From assembly GCA_012269805.1 (NCBI GenBank), contig JAAXJP010000574.1, positions 1 through 7,251 of the forward strand: a DNA stretch of 7,251 nt, written 5' to 3'. Both the position numbers and the translations under genes were made by a program. The notes beneath the pieces are model-generated. The model did no database searches, had not been told where the DNA came from, and was given only the letters and a program-made list of their open reading frames with translations. Positions 1 to 5,758 of this stretch are shown piece by piece. This stretch comes from Rubrivirga sp. (GTDB taxonomy: Bacteria > Bacteroidota > Rhodothermia > Rhodothermales > Rubricoccaceae). How positions within the stretch are numbered: the stretch's first letter is position 1; every line of letters starts with the position of its first letter.

Positions 1-264
1 GTGAGCGACCGGCTGGCGCAGCAGCTCGGGCTGAGCGAGGCCGAAGGGCTCGTCGTGACCTCGATCGAGACGGACAGCCCGGCCGAGACGGCCGGCCTCC
101 TGCCGCGCGATGTCATCGTGTCGATCGACGGCGAGCCCGTGGCCTCGAACCAGGCCGTCCGCGATCAGCTCGTCGACCGCCGGGCCGGCGACACGATCCG
201 CCTCGGCGTCGTCCGTCGCGGGCGCGCGCTCGACGTCCCGCTCCAGCTCGCCGAGGTGCGATGA
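1..264 (+). CDS. PDZ-domain protein, 3' end only (probable HtrA/DegP-like S1C serine protease)
   Basis: Only the last 87 codons are visible. They form one nearly complete PDZ domain: a carboxylate-binding-loop-like stretch (LGLSEAEGLVV, residues 9-19), then SPAETAGLLPRDVIVSIDG (about 26-44), the hallmark 'xAGLxxGDxIxxxDG' segment, and a closing strand near IRLGVVRRGR (66-75). In HtrA/DegQ proteins such a domain follows the trypsin-like domain, recognises C-terminal or unfolded peptides, and works in the periplasm. The first codon is GTG, but the reading frame enters directly at a point that matches the inside of an S1C PDZ domain, so the true start is upstream of the window and GTG is probably an internal valine. 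No catalytic triad is visible, so protease identity is inferred from the PDZ type. Its TGA overlaps the ATG of the next gene (ATGA), which suggests one transcript and translational coupling. Another PDZ protein, such as a site-2 or C-terminal processing protease, is possible. Confidence 0.82.
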   Translation: MSDRLAQQLGLSEAEGLVVTSIETDSPAETAGLLPRDVIVSIDGEPVASNQAVRDQLVDRRAGDTIRLGVVRRGRALDVPLQLAEVR

Positions 265-1307
265 CCCGCGCTGCGGCAGCCGTGGTCGGCGCTGTGCTCC
301 TCGCTGGCTGCCTCCCGTCGAGCCAGAAGGAGACCTCCCGCGCGGTCTCCGCGGCGGACTCGGCATCGGCCGAGGTCGCCGCGGCCACGCCCGTCGCCAC
401 GCTCGCCGAGGTGTGGACGGCCCGCCCGCCCTCGCCCGACGCGGTGCCGGTCCCGACGTCGCTGGTGTGGGCCGGCGACGTGCTCGCCGTCGTCGAGACG
501 CAGGAGGGCGGCGTCCACCGGTTCTCCAGCGACGGCCGCTACCTCGGCCGGACCGGGCTGCCGCCGGAGAGCTTCCCGTATGCAGCCGGCGCGATCGGGG
601 ACACCGTCGTGGTGTTCGCGCGGGGCCGCACCTCCCTGCTCTGGGTCGTGCCGGGCGAGGGCGTCGTGCGGGAGGTGCGGGCGCCCGAGGGCACGACGAA
701 CGCGCTCGCGGCGCCCGGCCTGCTGGCCGCCCGCGTCGGCGGCGGGCCGGACACGCGGGCCCCCGCGGTCGTCCGCCTCGGCGCCGCCGGCGCCGAGGTC
801 GCGCGGCGGCCGCTCGCCGGCCCCGCGTGGCGCGCGCTCGGCTTTCTCCGCCTGTGGGACGGCCGCGTCGCGGCGCTCTCCGGCTACCGCCCCGTCGTCG
901 ACGTGCTCGACGCGAGCGACGGCCTCGGCCCGGCCGACACGCTCGCGCTCCGCGGCTTCGACTCGCCGCAGCTCCCGCGCTCCGCTCAGTTCATGCGCGG
1001 CGAGGTCGACGAACCGCCGCTCTTGACGTCGAGTGCCGACGCGGTCGATGGCCGCCTGTTCGTCCTGAACCTCCGCTCCGACCACGTCCGCGTCGACGTC
1101 TTCGACCGCGACGGCCAACTCGAGCGTGTGCTCGTCAGCCCGACCCGTGGGTTCGAGGTCGACGTGGCGACCGACCTCGCCGTCCGCTCGAGCGCCGGTG
1201 GGGCCGTCGACCTCGCGGTCCTGATGGCCCGCCCACCCGGCGTGCTCCAGACCCCCGAGAGCCGCGTCGTGCTGTACCGCTGGCGGGGCGAGCGCGCGGG
1301 AGCCTAG
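261..1307 (+). CDS. Predicted lipoprotein with beta-propeller-like (NHL/6-bladed type) repeats
   Basis: This is a 348-residue protein. The N-terminus has one basic residue (R3), a short hydrophobic core (A4-L14) and a lipobox L14-A15-G16-C17, so it should be processed by signal peptidase II and lipidated at C17. A low-complexity Ala/Ser-rich tether (about 26-45) follows. The rest is beta-rich, with repeated units of the form 'hxxFxxDGxhxxxhG', for example VHRFSSDGRYLGRTG (85-99) and VDVFDRDGQLERVL (278-291). This is the blade signature of NHL/6-bladed propellers common in Bacteroidota lipoproteins. No catalytic motif is seen, so the function is unknown; a binding or scaffold role at the membrane is the usual guess. 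The ATG lies within the ATGA overlap with the upstream PDZ gene, with a modest GAGG four to five bases before it, and both support this start. It ends 61 bp from the end of the convergent metallopeptidase gene. Exact propeller blade number and partner are not determinable by eye. Confidence 0.83.
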   Translation: MTRAAAAVVGAVLLAGCLPSSQKETSRAVSAADSASAEVAAATPVATLAEVWTARPPSPDAVPVPTSLVWAGDVLAVVETQEGGVHRFSSDGRYLGRTGLPPESFPYAAGAIGDTVVVFARGRTSLLWVVPGEGVVREVRAPEGTTNALAAPGLLAARVGGGPDTRAPAVVRLGAAGAEVARRPLAGPAWRALGFLRLWDGRVAALSGYRPVVDVLDASDGLGPADTLALRGFDSPQLPRSAQFMRGEVDEPPLLTSSADAVDGRLFVLNLRSDHVRVDVFDRDGQLERVLVSPTRGFEVDVATDLAVRSSAGGAVDLAVLMARPPGVLQTPESRVVLYRWRGERAGA

Positions 1308-1315
1308 CCCGACCG

Positions 1316-1350
1316 AAAAGCGGCCGCCCCGTCCGAGACGAGGCGGCCGC
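1316..1350 (-). terminator. Rho-independent terminator of the minus-strand metallopeptidase gene (between convergent genes)
   Basis: Arms 1320-1333 and 1337-1350 form a 14-bp inverted repeat with a 3-base loop (CGA). Read on the minus strand, the hairpin begins 18 bases after the metallopeptidase stop codon and is followed at once by TTTT (complement of 1316-1319). The only non-Watson-Crick position (C1329/A1341) becomes a permissible G-U wobble in the minus-strand RNA, but is a C-A mismatch in the plus-strand RNA. Polarity therefore favours the minus-strand transcript. On the plus strand the hairpin lies 12 bases after the lipoprotein stop but has no T-run after it, so it may still slow that transcript without being a classical terminator. 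Confidence 0.75.
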
Positions 1351-1368
1351 GGTGGGCAGCGGAAAGGC

Positions 1369-4300
1369 TCAGCGGACGACCGTGACCGTCCGCGACGCCG
1401 TGTCGTCGCCGGCCGTCACGCGGACGACGTAGACGCCCGGGGCGAGCGTCGAGGTGGGGAAGGCCAGCGCGTGCGGGCCGGCCGCGAGCGGGGCGCCCTC
1501 GGCGAGGACGGCCACCCGGCGGCCCAGCGTGTCGTACACGTCGACCGTCACGTCGTCGGCGGCGGCCAGCGCGAACCGGACGCGGGCGGCGCCGCCGACC
1601 GGGTTCGGGTGGACGCCCGCGAAGGCGAACGCGCCCTCGACGCCCGCCTCGCCCGCGACGGGCGACACGCTCACCGTGACCGGCACCCGCACGACCGGGT
1701 TCGCCGGGTTGTTGGTGAGGAACGCCAGCTCGTCGGTCTGCTCGCCCGCGCTGAGGTCCGTCCCGTCGACCGAGAGGACCACCGAGAACGCCTCGCGTGG
1801 CGCGATCGAGCGGTCGGCGAAGATCGGCTCCGCCGCGTCGAGGATCGTCCCGACGCTCGCCGGGAGGTCGGGCGGGTCGATCCGCACGAGCCGCGCCCTC
1901 ACGTTGTCCGTGGGGATGGGGATCGTCGTGACGAAGAACGAGCCGTTCGGGTCGAGCCGGTCGCGGAGCAAGCCGAACACGCCCGGCGACCCGTTGAGGA
2001 CGGCCTCGGAGAACGCCCCGCCCTCGCCGCCGAAGTCGGCGCCGAACTGGTCGCGCGCGAGGAGGACGTCCTCCCGCCCGGTCGTCTCGAGGAGGCCCTC
2101 GGTGAACGAGAGGCCCGGCCGGGAGGTTGCCGCGTCGACCTCCCGGCCGAGGACGAACGTCGGGTAGCCCGAGAGCAGCTCGCCGTCGAGCGTCACCGCC
2201 AGCACGGCCTCGGTGTCGTAGGAGCCGATCATGAAGGCGCCGAGCGCCGGACTGTAGTCCATGCCGAACGGCGTGAAGTCGAGGTCCACGGTCCGCCCGG
2301 TCAGGACGATGCCGCCGTCCTCCAACTCGATCTCCGCGAGCTGGACGGTTTCGAAGAGCGCGATCCAGAGCGACTCCGTCCTCGGGCTGTACGCGATGCC
2401 GGTGGCCGTCGCATCGACGTCGAACGAGCGGAACCGGTCGGGCGGGGCCGAGAGGTCGCGCGGGAGGGTGTAGATGGTCGTCAGCGCCTGCTGCCGGGAC
2501 CCGTCGAGCACGACGACGGTGCCGTCGGGGAGCTGGGCGAGGTCGTAGAGCTGCTCCGTCACGTCGAAGGCGACGGCGGCGAGGACGTCGCCGTCGCCGA
2601 GCGGTGCGGTCCGGGCCGCCTCGGCGTCGCCACGGACGGCGCGCTCGACGGGAGCCGAGCCCGCCGGCGCGAGGCCGTCAAAGGCCACGCGGTCGAGCGA
2701 GTGCCGGCCGCCGGCCTCGAACCGGCTCGTCGCCGGCTCCAGCACGCGGACGTACGAGAGCGTCGCGTCGCCGCCGTTGTGGAAGTCGAGCGGGATCGTG
2801 GAGACGCTCCCCGCCTCGATGGCCACGAGCGGCGCGGGGGCGTCGGGGACGACCTGGGGAAGCGTCGCCCCACCGACCGAGAAGTCGAGCACGAACGGGT
2901 CGGGGTCGTCTCCGGGCTGGTCCGTCAGGACCTCGAAGCTGCCCCGGTAGAAGCCGACGTCGAGGAGGCTCGCGTCGGCCGTGAGCTCGAGCGAGACCGA
3001 CCCGTCGCCCGGCAGCGTGCCCGCCAGCGGGGTCACGTAGAACGGCGCCAAGCCCGGCTCGGCGTCGACGACGATGTCGTCGAGGTACCAGCCGCCGCCG
3101 GTCACGTTGGCGTCGCTCTCGAACCGGAACGCGAAGTAGATCGGGAGCGGGAAGCCGGCGATGCCGGGGACCTCGATCGAGACGGACTCCCAGCCGTCGG
3201 GCGTGTTGCGGAGGACGCCCCCGTCGGAGCTCGCGATCTCCTCGAAGGACGAGCCGCCGTCGAACGACACGAGGACCGTGGCGAAGTCGAAGCCGGCCTC
3301 GGCGTCGAGGTAGGTCGCGAACGAGAGCGTCACGCGGCTGTCCGGGCTCACGCCGCTCAGGTCGATGGGCGGCGTGCGGATCTGGCCGAACGTGTTGTCC
3401 GCGTACTCCTCGAGCCCGGCGTTGACGTTGCCGTAGTAGAGGGCCGTCGGGGTCGAGTGGCCGGGGAGCGCGGCGGCGTTCGTGGTCCGCGTCTGCCAGC
3501 GGTCCGGGGCCGCCTTCTGGGGGAAGCCGAAGCCGGCGAGCGGGTCCGCCCCCTCGAAGTCGGCCGAGAACACGGGCGCGGCGGTCCGGGCCTCGGCGTC
3601 CAGCGGGGACGTGTCGGGGAACTCGAAGGCCCGCGTCACGAGCGTCGTCACGACGCGGTACTGGAGGTCGAACGTGCCCGCGTTCGAAATCGGGACGCTC
3701 ACCGTTCGGACCTCGTCGTCGCCGAGGTCGCCCAGCGACGTCGGCACGTCGCCGACGCTCAGCGACGGCGCGACGGCCCCGCCGACGGTGAACGCGACGG
3801 GCACCTCGATGACGGCGCGGTCGTCGTCGTTCGAGATCACGCGGACGAGGCCCTCCACGATGGCCGGCGAGGGGCCGCCGACCTGGAGCTGGAGCGTCGT
3901 CGACCCGCCCGGCGCCACGGTCCCGGTCGCCACCGAGGCGGAGAGGATGGGCGCGACGGCCGCCGGGAAGACGGTCGTCAGCTCGGTCTCGACGCGGAAG
4001 TCGAGCGGCGTCGCGTCGTCCTCGTTGCCGATCACGAGCGGGATGTCGCTCCCCCCGCCCTCGTCGACGTCGCCGAGGTCGATCGGCTCCTCGACCAGGA
4101 ACCGGTCGTCGATGGCCTGGCCGGCGACGCTGAGCGCGACCGTCGCGACGGGCGGGTCGTAGTCGACCGTGTACCCGATGACGTCGAGCACGCGGATGTC
4201 GGCGACGGTGATCTCGTCGAACTCGCCGCGGCCGATGTTGGGGTCCATGATCCCGATCTTCCGCTGCTCGCCGAGCGACGGCGGGCGGAGCCGGTCGTCC

Positions 4301-5394
4301 CGCCAGTGGGAGGCCTGCTGGCCGTCGCCGCCCTGGCGGGACCCGGTGGCCGTCGAGACCTCGTACTCCGCGAACCCGTCGAAGAAGACCTGGACGGGCT
4401 CGTAGTACGTCGTCCCGTTCTCGATCACGAGGACCTCGTTGTTCGGCGGGCCCGGCGTCACGACGCGCTCGGCCGTCTCGAACCCGGCCCCGTCCGTGAG
4501 GCTCTCGCCGGGCTCCACGGCCTCCGGCCGGACGCGGAACAGGTCCCACGGCGTGAAGAGGGGGTTGTCGGTCGCGTTGTTCGAGGTGATCCCGATGGCC
4601 GACGTGTACCCGAGGGCGTGGCCGATCTCGTGGAGCGCGACGCCCTCGAAGTCGGTCTTGTCGAAGTCGATCCCGTCAGTCGGGTCGAAGTCGTAGGGGA
4701 ACGCGTCGTTGAAGCCGATCGAGGGGACGCTCCCGAACGAGGCGGCGGGGCTGGTCACGGCAGGCTCGTAGCCCAGCACCTGGAGCGGGATGAGCCCGCC
4801 GATCCCACGGTTGAGGGGGCCGAGCTCGCTCGACGACGGCGTCGGCGTCGGAATCGCGTTGTAGAGCGCCTCGAGCTGGGGGTCGGCGGTGCGGGCCTTC
4901 AGCCGGTCCACCATGTCGGAGGCGCCGGAGAAGGTGCCGGCGAAAAGGAGGGCCGAGTTCGTCGAGCCCAGCACGTTCGAGGGGTAGGGCGTCCCGAACC
5001 GCTCCGGCCCGTAGTCCACGTCGATCACGGTCGTAACGGGGCTCTGGATGATCCGCTCCCAGCGGGCCGCGGCGCGGCGGAAGGCGAGGAGCGCCTGGGG
5101 CCGGTCGAGCAGCTGGTCCGTGGCCCGGAGGATGATCCGGAAGTCGGAGATGCCCTCGGCGTTGAGCGACGGGAGGGCCGTCAGGCGGAGGGCCTCGCCC
5201 GTGGTCCGGGCCGCCAGGGCGTCCAGGGACGCGATCTGGGCCTCGGTGGCCTCGTCGCAGGCGAGGGTGCCGTCGGGCCCAATGGTCAGGACGTGGACGC
5301 CGGCGTGGTGCGGGATCGCCTCCTGCGCCCGGGTCGGGAGGACGACGACGACGACGAGGGCGAGGAGCGCCGTGAGACGATGGGTCAGGGACAT
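1369..5394 (-). CDS. Secreted multidomain zinc metallopeptidase with T9SS C-terminal sorting domain
   Basis: This 1341-residue protein is read from ATG 5394 to TGA 1369. Domains in order: signal peptide (1-23); metallopeptidase domain (about 83-415) with H255-E256-I-G-H259-A-L-G; an ASH/hydin-like Ig module (about 430-540); a second such module interrupted by a choice-of-anchor-J/MAM-like domain (about 605-780, ending in GGGWYLDDIVVD); a third interrupted by a beta-propeller-like stretch (about 930-1180); and a T9SS type A sorting domain (about 1253-1341). It should cross the inner membrane by Sec and the outer membrane by T9SS, then be released or attached to the surface. The protein substrate is unknown. 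The frame stays open upstream to 5715, but that extension is Arg/Pro-rich and the signal peptide starts exactly at M(5394), so I chose this start. No Shine-Dalgarno is visible before it, as is common in Bacteroidota. Only one cysteine (C46) occurs in the whole chain, and the mature protein is acidic. It resembles the 'NF038122 family metalloprotease' type from memory; that name needs a search. Confidence 0.92.
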   Translation of the reverse strand: MSLTHRLTALLALVVVVVLPTRAQEAIPHHAGVHVLTIGPDGTLACDEATEAQIASLDALAARTTGEALRLTALPSLNAEGISDFRIILRATDQLLDRPQALLAFRRAAARWERIIQSPVTTVIDVDYGPERFGTPYPSNVLGSTNSALLFAGTFSGASDMVDRLKARTADPQLEALYNAIPTPTPSSSELGPLNRGIGGLIPLQVLGYEPAVTSPAASFGSVPSIGFNDAFPYDFDPTDGIDFDKTDFEGVALHEIGHALGYTSAIGITSNNATDNPLFTPWDLFRVRPEAVEPGESLTDGAGFETAERVVTPGPPNNEVLVIENGTTYYEPVQVFFDGFAEYEVSTATGSRQGGDGQQASHWRDDRLRPPSLGEQRKIGIMDPNIGRGEFDEITVADIRVLDVIGYTVDYDPPVATVALSVAGQAIDDRFLVEEPIDLGDVDEGGGSDIPLVIGNEDDATPLDFRVETELTTVFPAAVAPILSASVATGTVAPGGSTTLQLQVGGPSPAIVEGLVRVISNDDDRAVIEVPVAFTVGGAVAPSLSVGDVPTSLGDLGDDEVRTVSVPISNAGTFDLQYRVVTTLVTRAFEFPDTSPLDAEARTAAPVFSADFEGADPLAGFGFPQKAAPDRWQTRTTNAAALPGHSTPTALYYGNVNAGLEEYADNTFGQIRTPPIDLSGVSPDSRVTLSFATYLDAEAGFDFATVLVSFDGGSSFEEIASSDGGVLRNTPDGWESVSIEVPGIAGFPLPIYFAFRFESDANVTGGGWYLDDIVVDAEPGLAPFYVTPLAGTLPGDGSVSLELTADASLLDVGFYRGSFEVLTDQPGDDPDPFVLDFSVGGATLPQVVPDAPAPLVAIEAGSVSTIPLDFHNGGDATLSYVRVLEPATSRFEAGGRHSLDRVAFDGLAPAGSAPVERAVRGDAEAARTAPLGDGDVLAAVAFDVTEQLYDLAQLPDGTVVVLDGSRQQALTTIYTLPRDLSAPPDRFRSFDVDATATGIAYSPRTESLWIALFETVQLAEIELEDGGIVLTGRTVDLDFTPFGMDYSPALGAFMIGSYDTEAVLAVTLDGELLSGYPTFVLGREVDAATSRPGLSFTEGLLETTGREDVLLARDQFGADFGGEGGAFSEAVLNGSPGVFGLLRDRLDPNGSFFVTTIPIPTDNVRARLVRIDPPDLPASVGTILDAAEPIFADRSIAPREAFSVVLSVDGTDLSAGEQTDELAFLTNNPANPVVRVPVTVSVSPVAGEAGVEGAFAFAGVHPNPVGGAARVRFALAAADDVTVDVYDTLGRRVAVLAEGAPLAAGPHALAFPTSTLAPGVYVVRVTAGDDTASRTVTVVR
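1372..1638 (-). other. T9SS type A C-terminal sorting domain
   Basis: Residues about 1253-1341 show the standard pattern: HPNPV (1262-1266), a strand with ARVRFAL (1270-1276), VDVYDTLGRRVAVL (1284-1297), LAAGPHALAF, LAPGVYVVRVTAG (1317-1329) and the terminal RTVTVVR. This domain directs the folded cargo through the T9SS outer-membrane translocon and is normally removed by the sortase PorU, with or without attachment to surface lipopolysaccharide. It is also the strongest taxonomic signal in the window (Bacteroidota). Confidence 0.93.
1657..4107 (-). other. Three ASH/hydin-like Ig modules, two interrupted by inserted domains
   Basis: Covers about residues 430-1246. Module 1 (about 430-540) is continuous: an N-half ending IGNEDDATPLDFRVE, then VAPGGSTTLQLQV and VRVISNDDDRAVIEVPVAFTV. 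Module 2 has an N-half ending ISNAGTFDLQYRV (569-581) and a C-half with AGTLPGDGSVSLEL (791-804), GFYRGSFEVLTDQP (814-827) and FVLDFSVGG. Between them lies a choice-of-anchor-J-like domain. Module 3 has an N-half ending FHNGGDATLSYVRV (871-884) and a C-half with REAFSVVLSV (1200-1209) and LAFLTNNPANPVVRVPVTVSV (about 1223-1243), enclosing roughly 300 residues with propeller-like repeats such as DLAQLPDGTVVVLD (951-964) and GIAYSPRTESLWIAL (999-1013). Such modules serve as rigid spacers or adhesion surfaces in exported Bacteroidota proteins. Boundaries are by eye. Confidence 0.65.
4150..5148 (-). other. Zinc metallopeptidase domain (HExxH, leishmanolysin-like ligand spacing)
   Basis: Covers about residues 83-415 of the metallopeptidase. 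The early part contains a helix-like segment with RRAAARWERIIQSP (106-119), where secreted metallopeptidases of this sort carry an 'A..RWE.....PV' motif. The zinc site is H255-E256-x-x-H259-x-x-G262: two zinc-binding histidines and the catalytic glutamate. The canonical compact metzincin would have its third ligand at residue 265, but this is serine. A likely replacement is H363 in ASHWRDD, with M383 in GIMDP as the candidate Met-turn methionine, giving an insertion of about 100 residues between G262 and the third ligand. All catalytic residues expected of an active enzyme appear present. Ligand assignment beyond H255 and H259 is inference. Confidence 0.8.
5326..5394 (-). other. Sec signal peptide of the metallopeptidase
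   Basis: Residues 1-23: a short N-region with H5 and R6, a hydrophobic core of Leu/Ala/Val (about 9-19) and a cleavage site after P-T-R-A, most likely A23|Q24. The next residues (QEAIPHH) are typical of a mature N-terminus. There is no lipobox cysteine, so this is a signal peptidase I substrate. T9SS cargo needs exactly this Sec step before outer-membrane export. Confidence 0.85.
5341..5355 (+). repeat. (GAC)5 trinucleotide tract inside the signal-peptide coding region
   Basis: Five perfect GAC units on the plus strand, read on the minus strand as GTC codons for V14-V18 in the hydrophobic core of the metallopeptidase signal peptide. The repeat is in phase with the codons, so gain or loss of a unit would only lengthen or shorten the core by one valine. 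Confidence 0.9.
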
Positions 5395-5758
5395 GTGCGG
5401 TCGATGCGTTGCAGACCTGTATGGTACCACCGGGCGCCTCGGTGGAGGGGGCACGGCCGCTGGCCCCAGGGCGATCCCGAGGCCGACACGGTTGCCCCGA
5501 ACGCACGACCGTGGGAACGGGCCCTCTCGGCGGGCCCACCTTTTCTCTGCGCCTCCGACGGCCTCGGTCCGGTTGTCACGGCCCCCGCTCCTCCCGCCGA
5601 GGCGGGCGTCCCGAGATAAGCCCCGCGTTCGTCCGCCCGCAGCGCCGGGCGGTCCCCCGCGTTCTCTTCGTCCGGGAGGGGCGGCCGGGAGCCGTGAGCG
5701 CGCGGAACGGCGCACGGTGGGCGGCGTGAAGGGACACCGATCCTTATTCGTTCCCCCG
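5395..5758. other. Divergent intergenic region, 364 bp, no gene recognised
   Basis: This separates the start of the metallopeptidase gene (minus) from the start of the AAA+ gene (plus), so both promoters should lie here. I see no clear sigma-70 or Bacteroidota-type (TTTG / TAnnTTTG) pair. AT-richer spots that could hold promoter elements are 5417-5429 and 5741-5752. Structures present: an 8-bp palindrome TGGTACCA at 5422-5429, starting 28 bases upstream of the metallopeptidase ATG; a hairpin at 5519-5537 followed by TTTT; and a compact hairpin CCCGCC/GGCGGG at 5593-5606. Open frames crossing the region are Arg/Gly/Pro-rich, have no homology-like motifs, and are explained by high GC. Confidence 0.7.
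5519..5544 (+). terminator. Possible terminator/attenuator-like hairpin facing the AAA+ gene
   Basis: GGGCCC (5519-5524) and GGGCCC (5532-5537) pair around a 7-base loop; three bases later comes TTTT (5541-5544). The stem is only 6 bp and the T-run is short and offset, so this is weak evidence. No gene precedes it on the plus strand in the window. If real, it would act within a leader of the AAA+ gene or end an unannotated RNA. Confidence 0.22.

Noticed and set aside
110..1432. A 440-codon plus-strand frame overlapping the PDZ and lipoprotein genes
   Set aside because: It is Arg/Ala/Pro low complexity and runs through two genes that have recognisable features in their own frames.
5422..5429. 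TGGTACCA palindrome upstream of the metallopeptidase as an operator
   Set aside because: A single 8-bp palindrome without a second copy or a known regulator match is too short to call.
1471..5619. A 1382-codon open frame on the plus strand, exactly antisense to the metallopeptidase
   Set aside because: The translation is almost only Arg, Glu, Asp, Val, Gly, Ala and His without domains, the product expected when codons ending in G/C are read backwards. The minus-strand gene has a signal peptide, catalytic motif and sorting domain.
5395..5715. N-terminal extension of the metallopeptidase up to position 5715
   Set aside because: The extra 107 residues are Arg/Gly/Pro-rich and would bury the signal peptide, which begins precisely at the ATG at 5394.
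5409..5729. A 106-codon plus-strand frame in the divergent intergenic region
   Set aside because: The composition (Arg, Gly, Pro) is typical of chance frames in GC-rich DNA. There is no ribosome site, motif or codon signature.
5744..5752. TTATTCGTT before the AAA+ start as a -10 promoter element
   Set aside because: It lies only 7 bases from the ATG and has no matching upstream element at the right spacing. It is more likely just the low-structure bases before a start codon.
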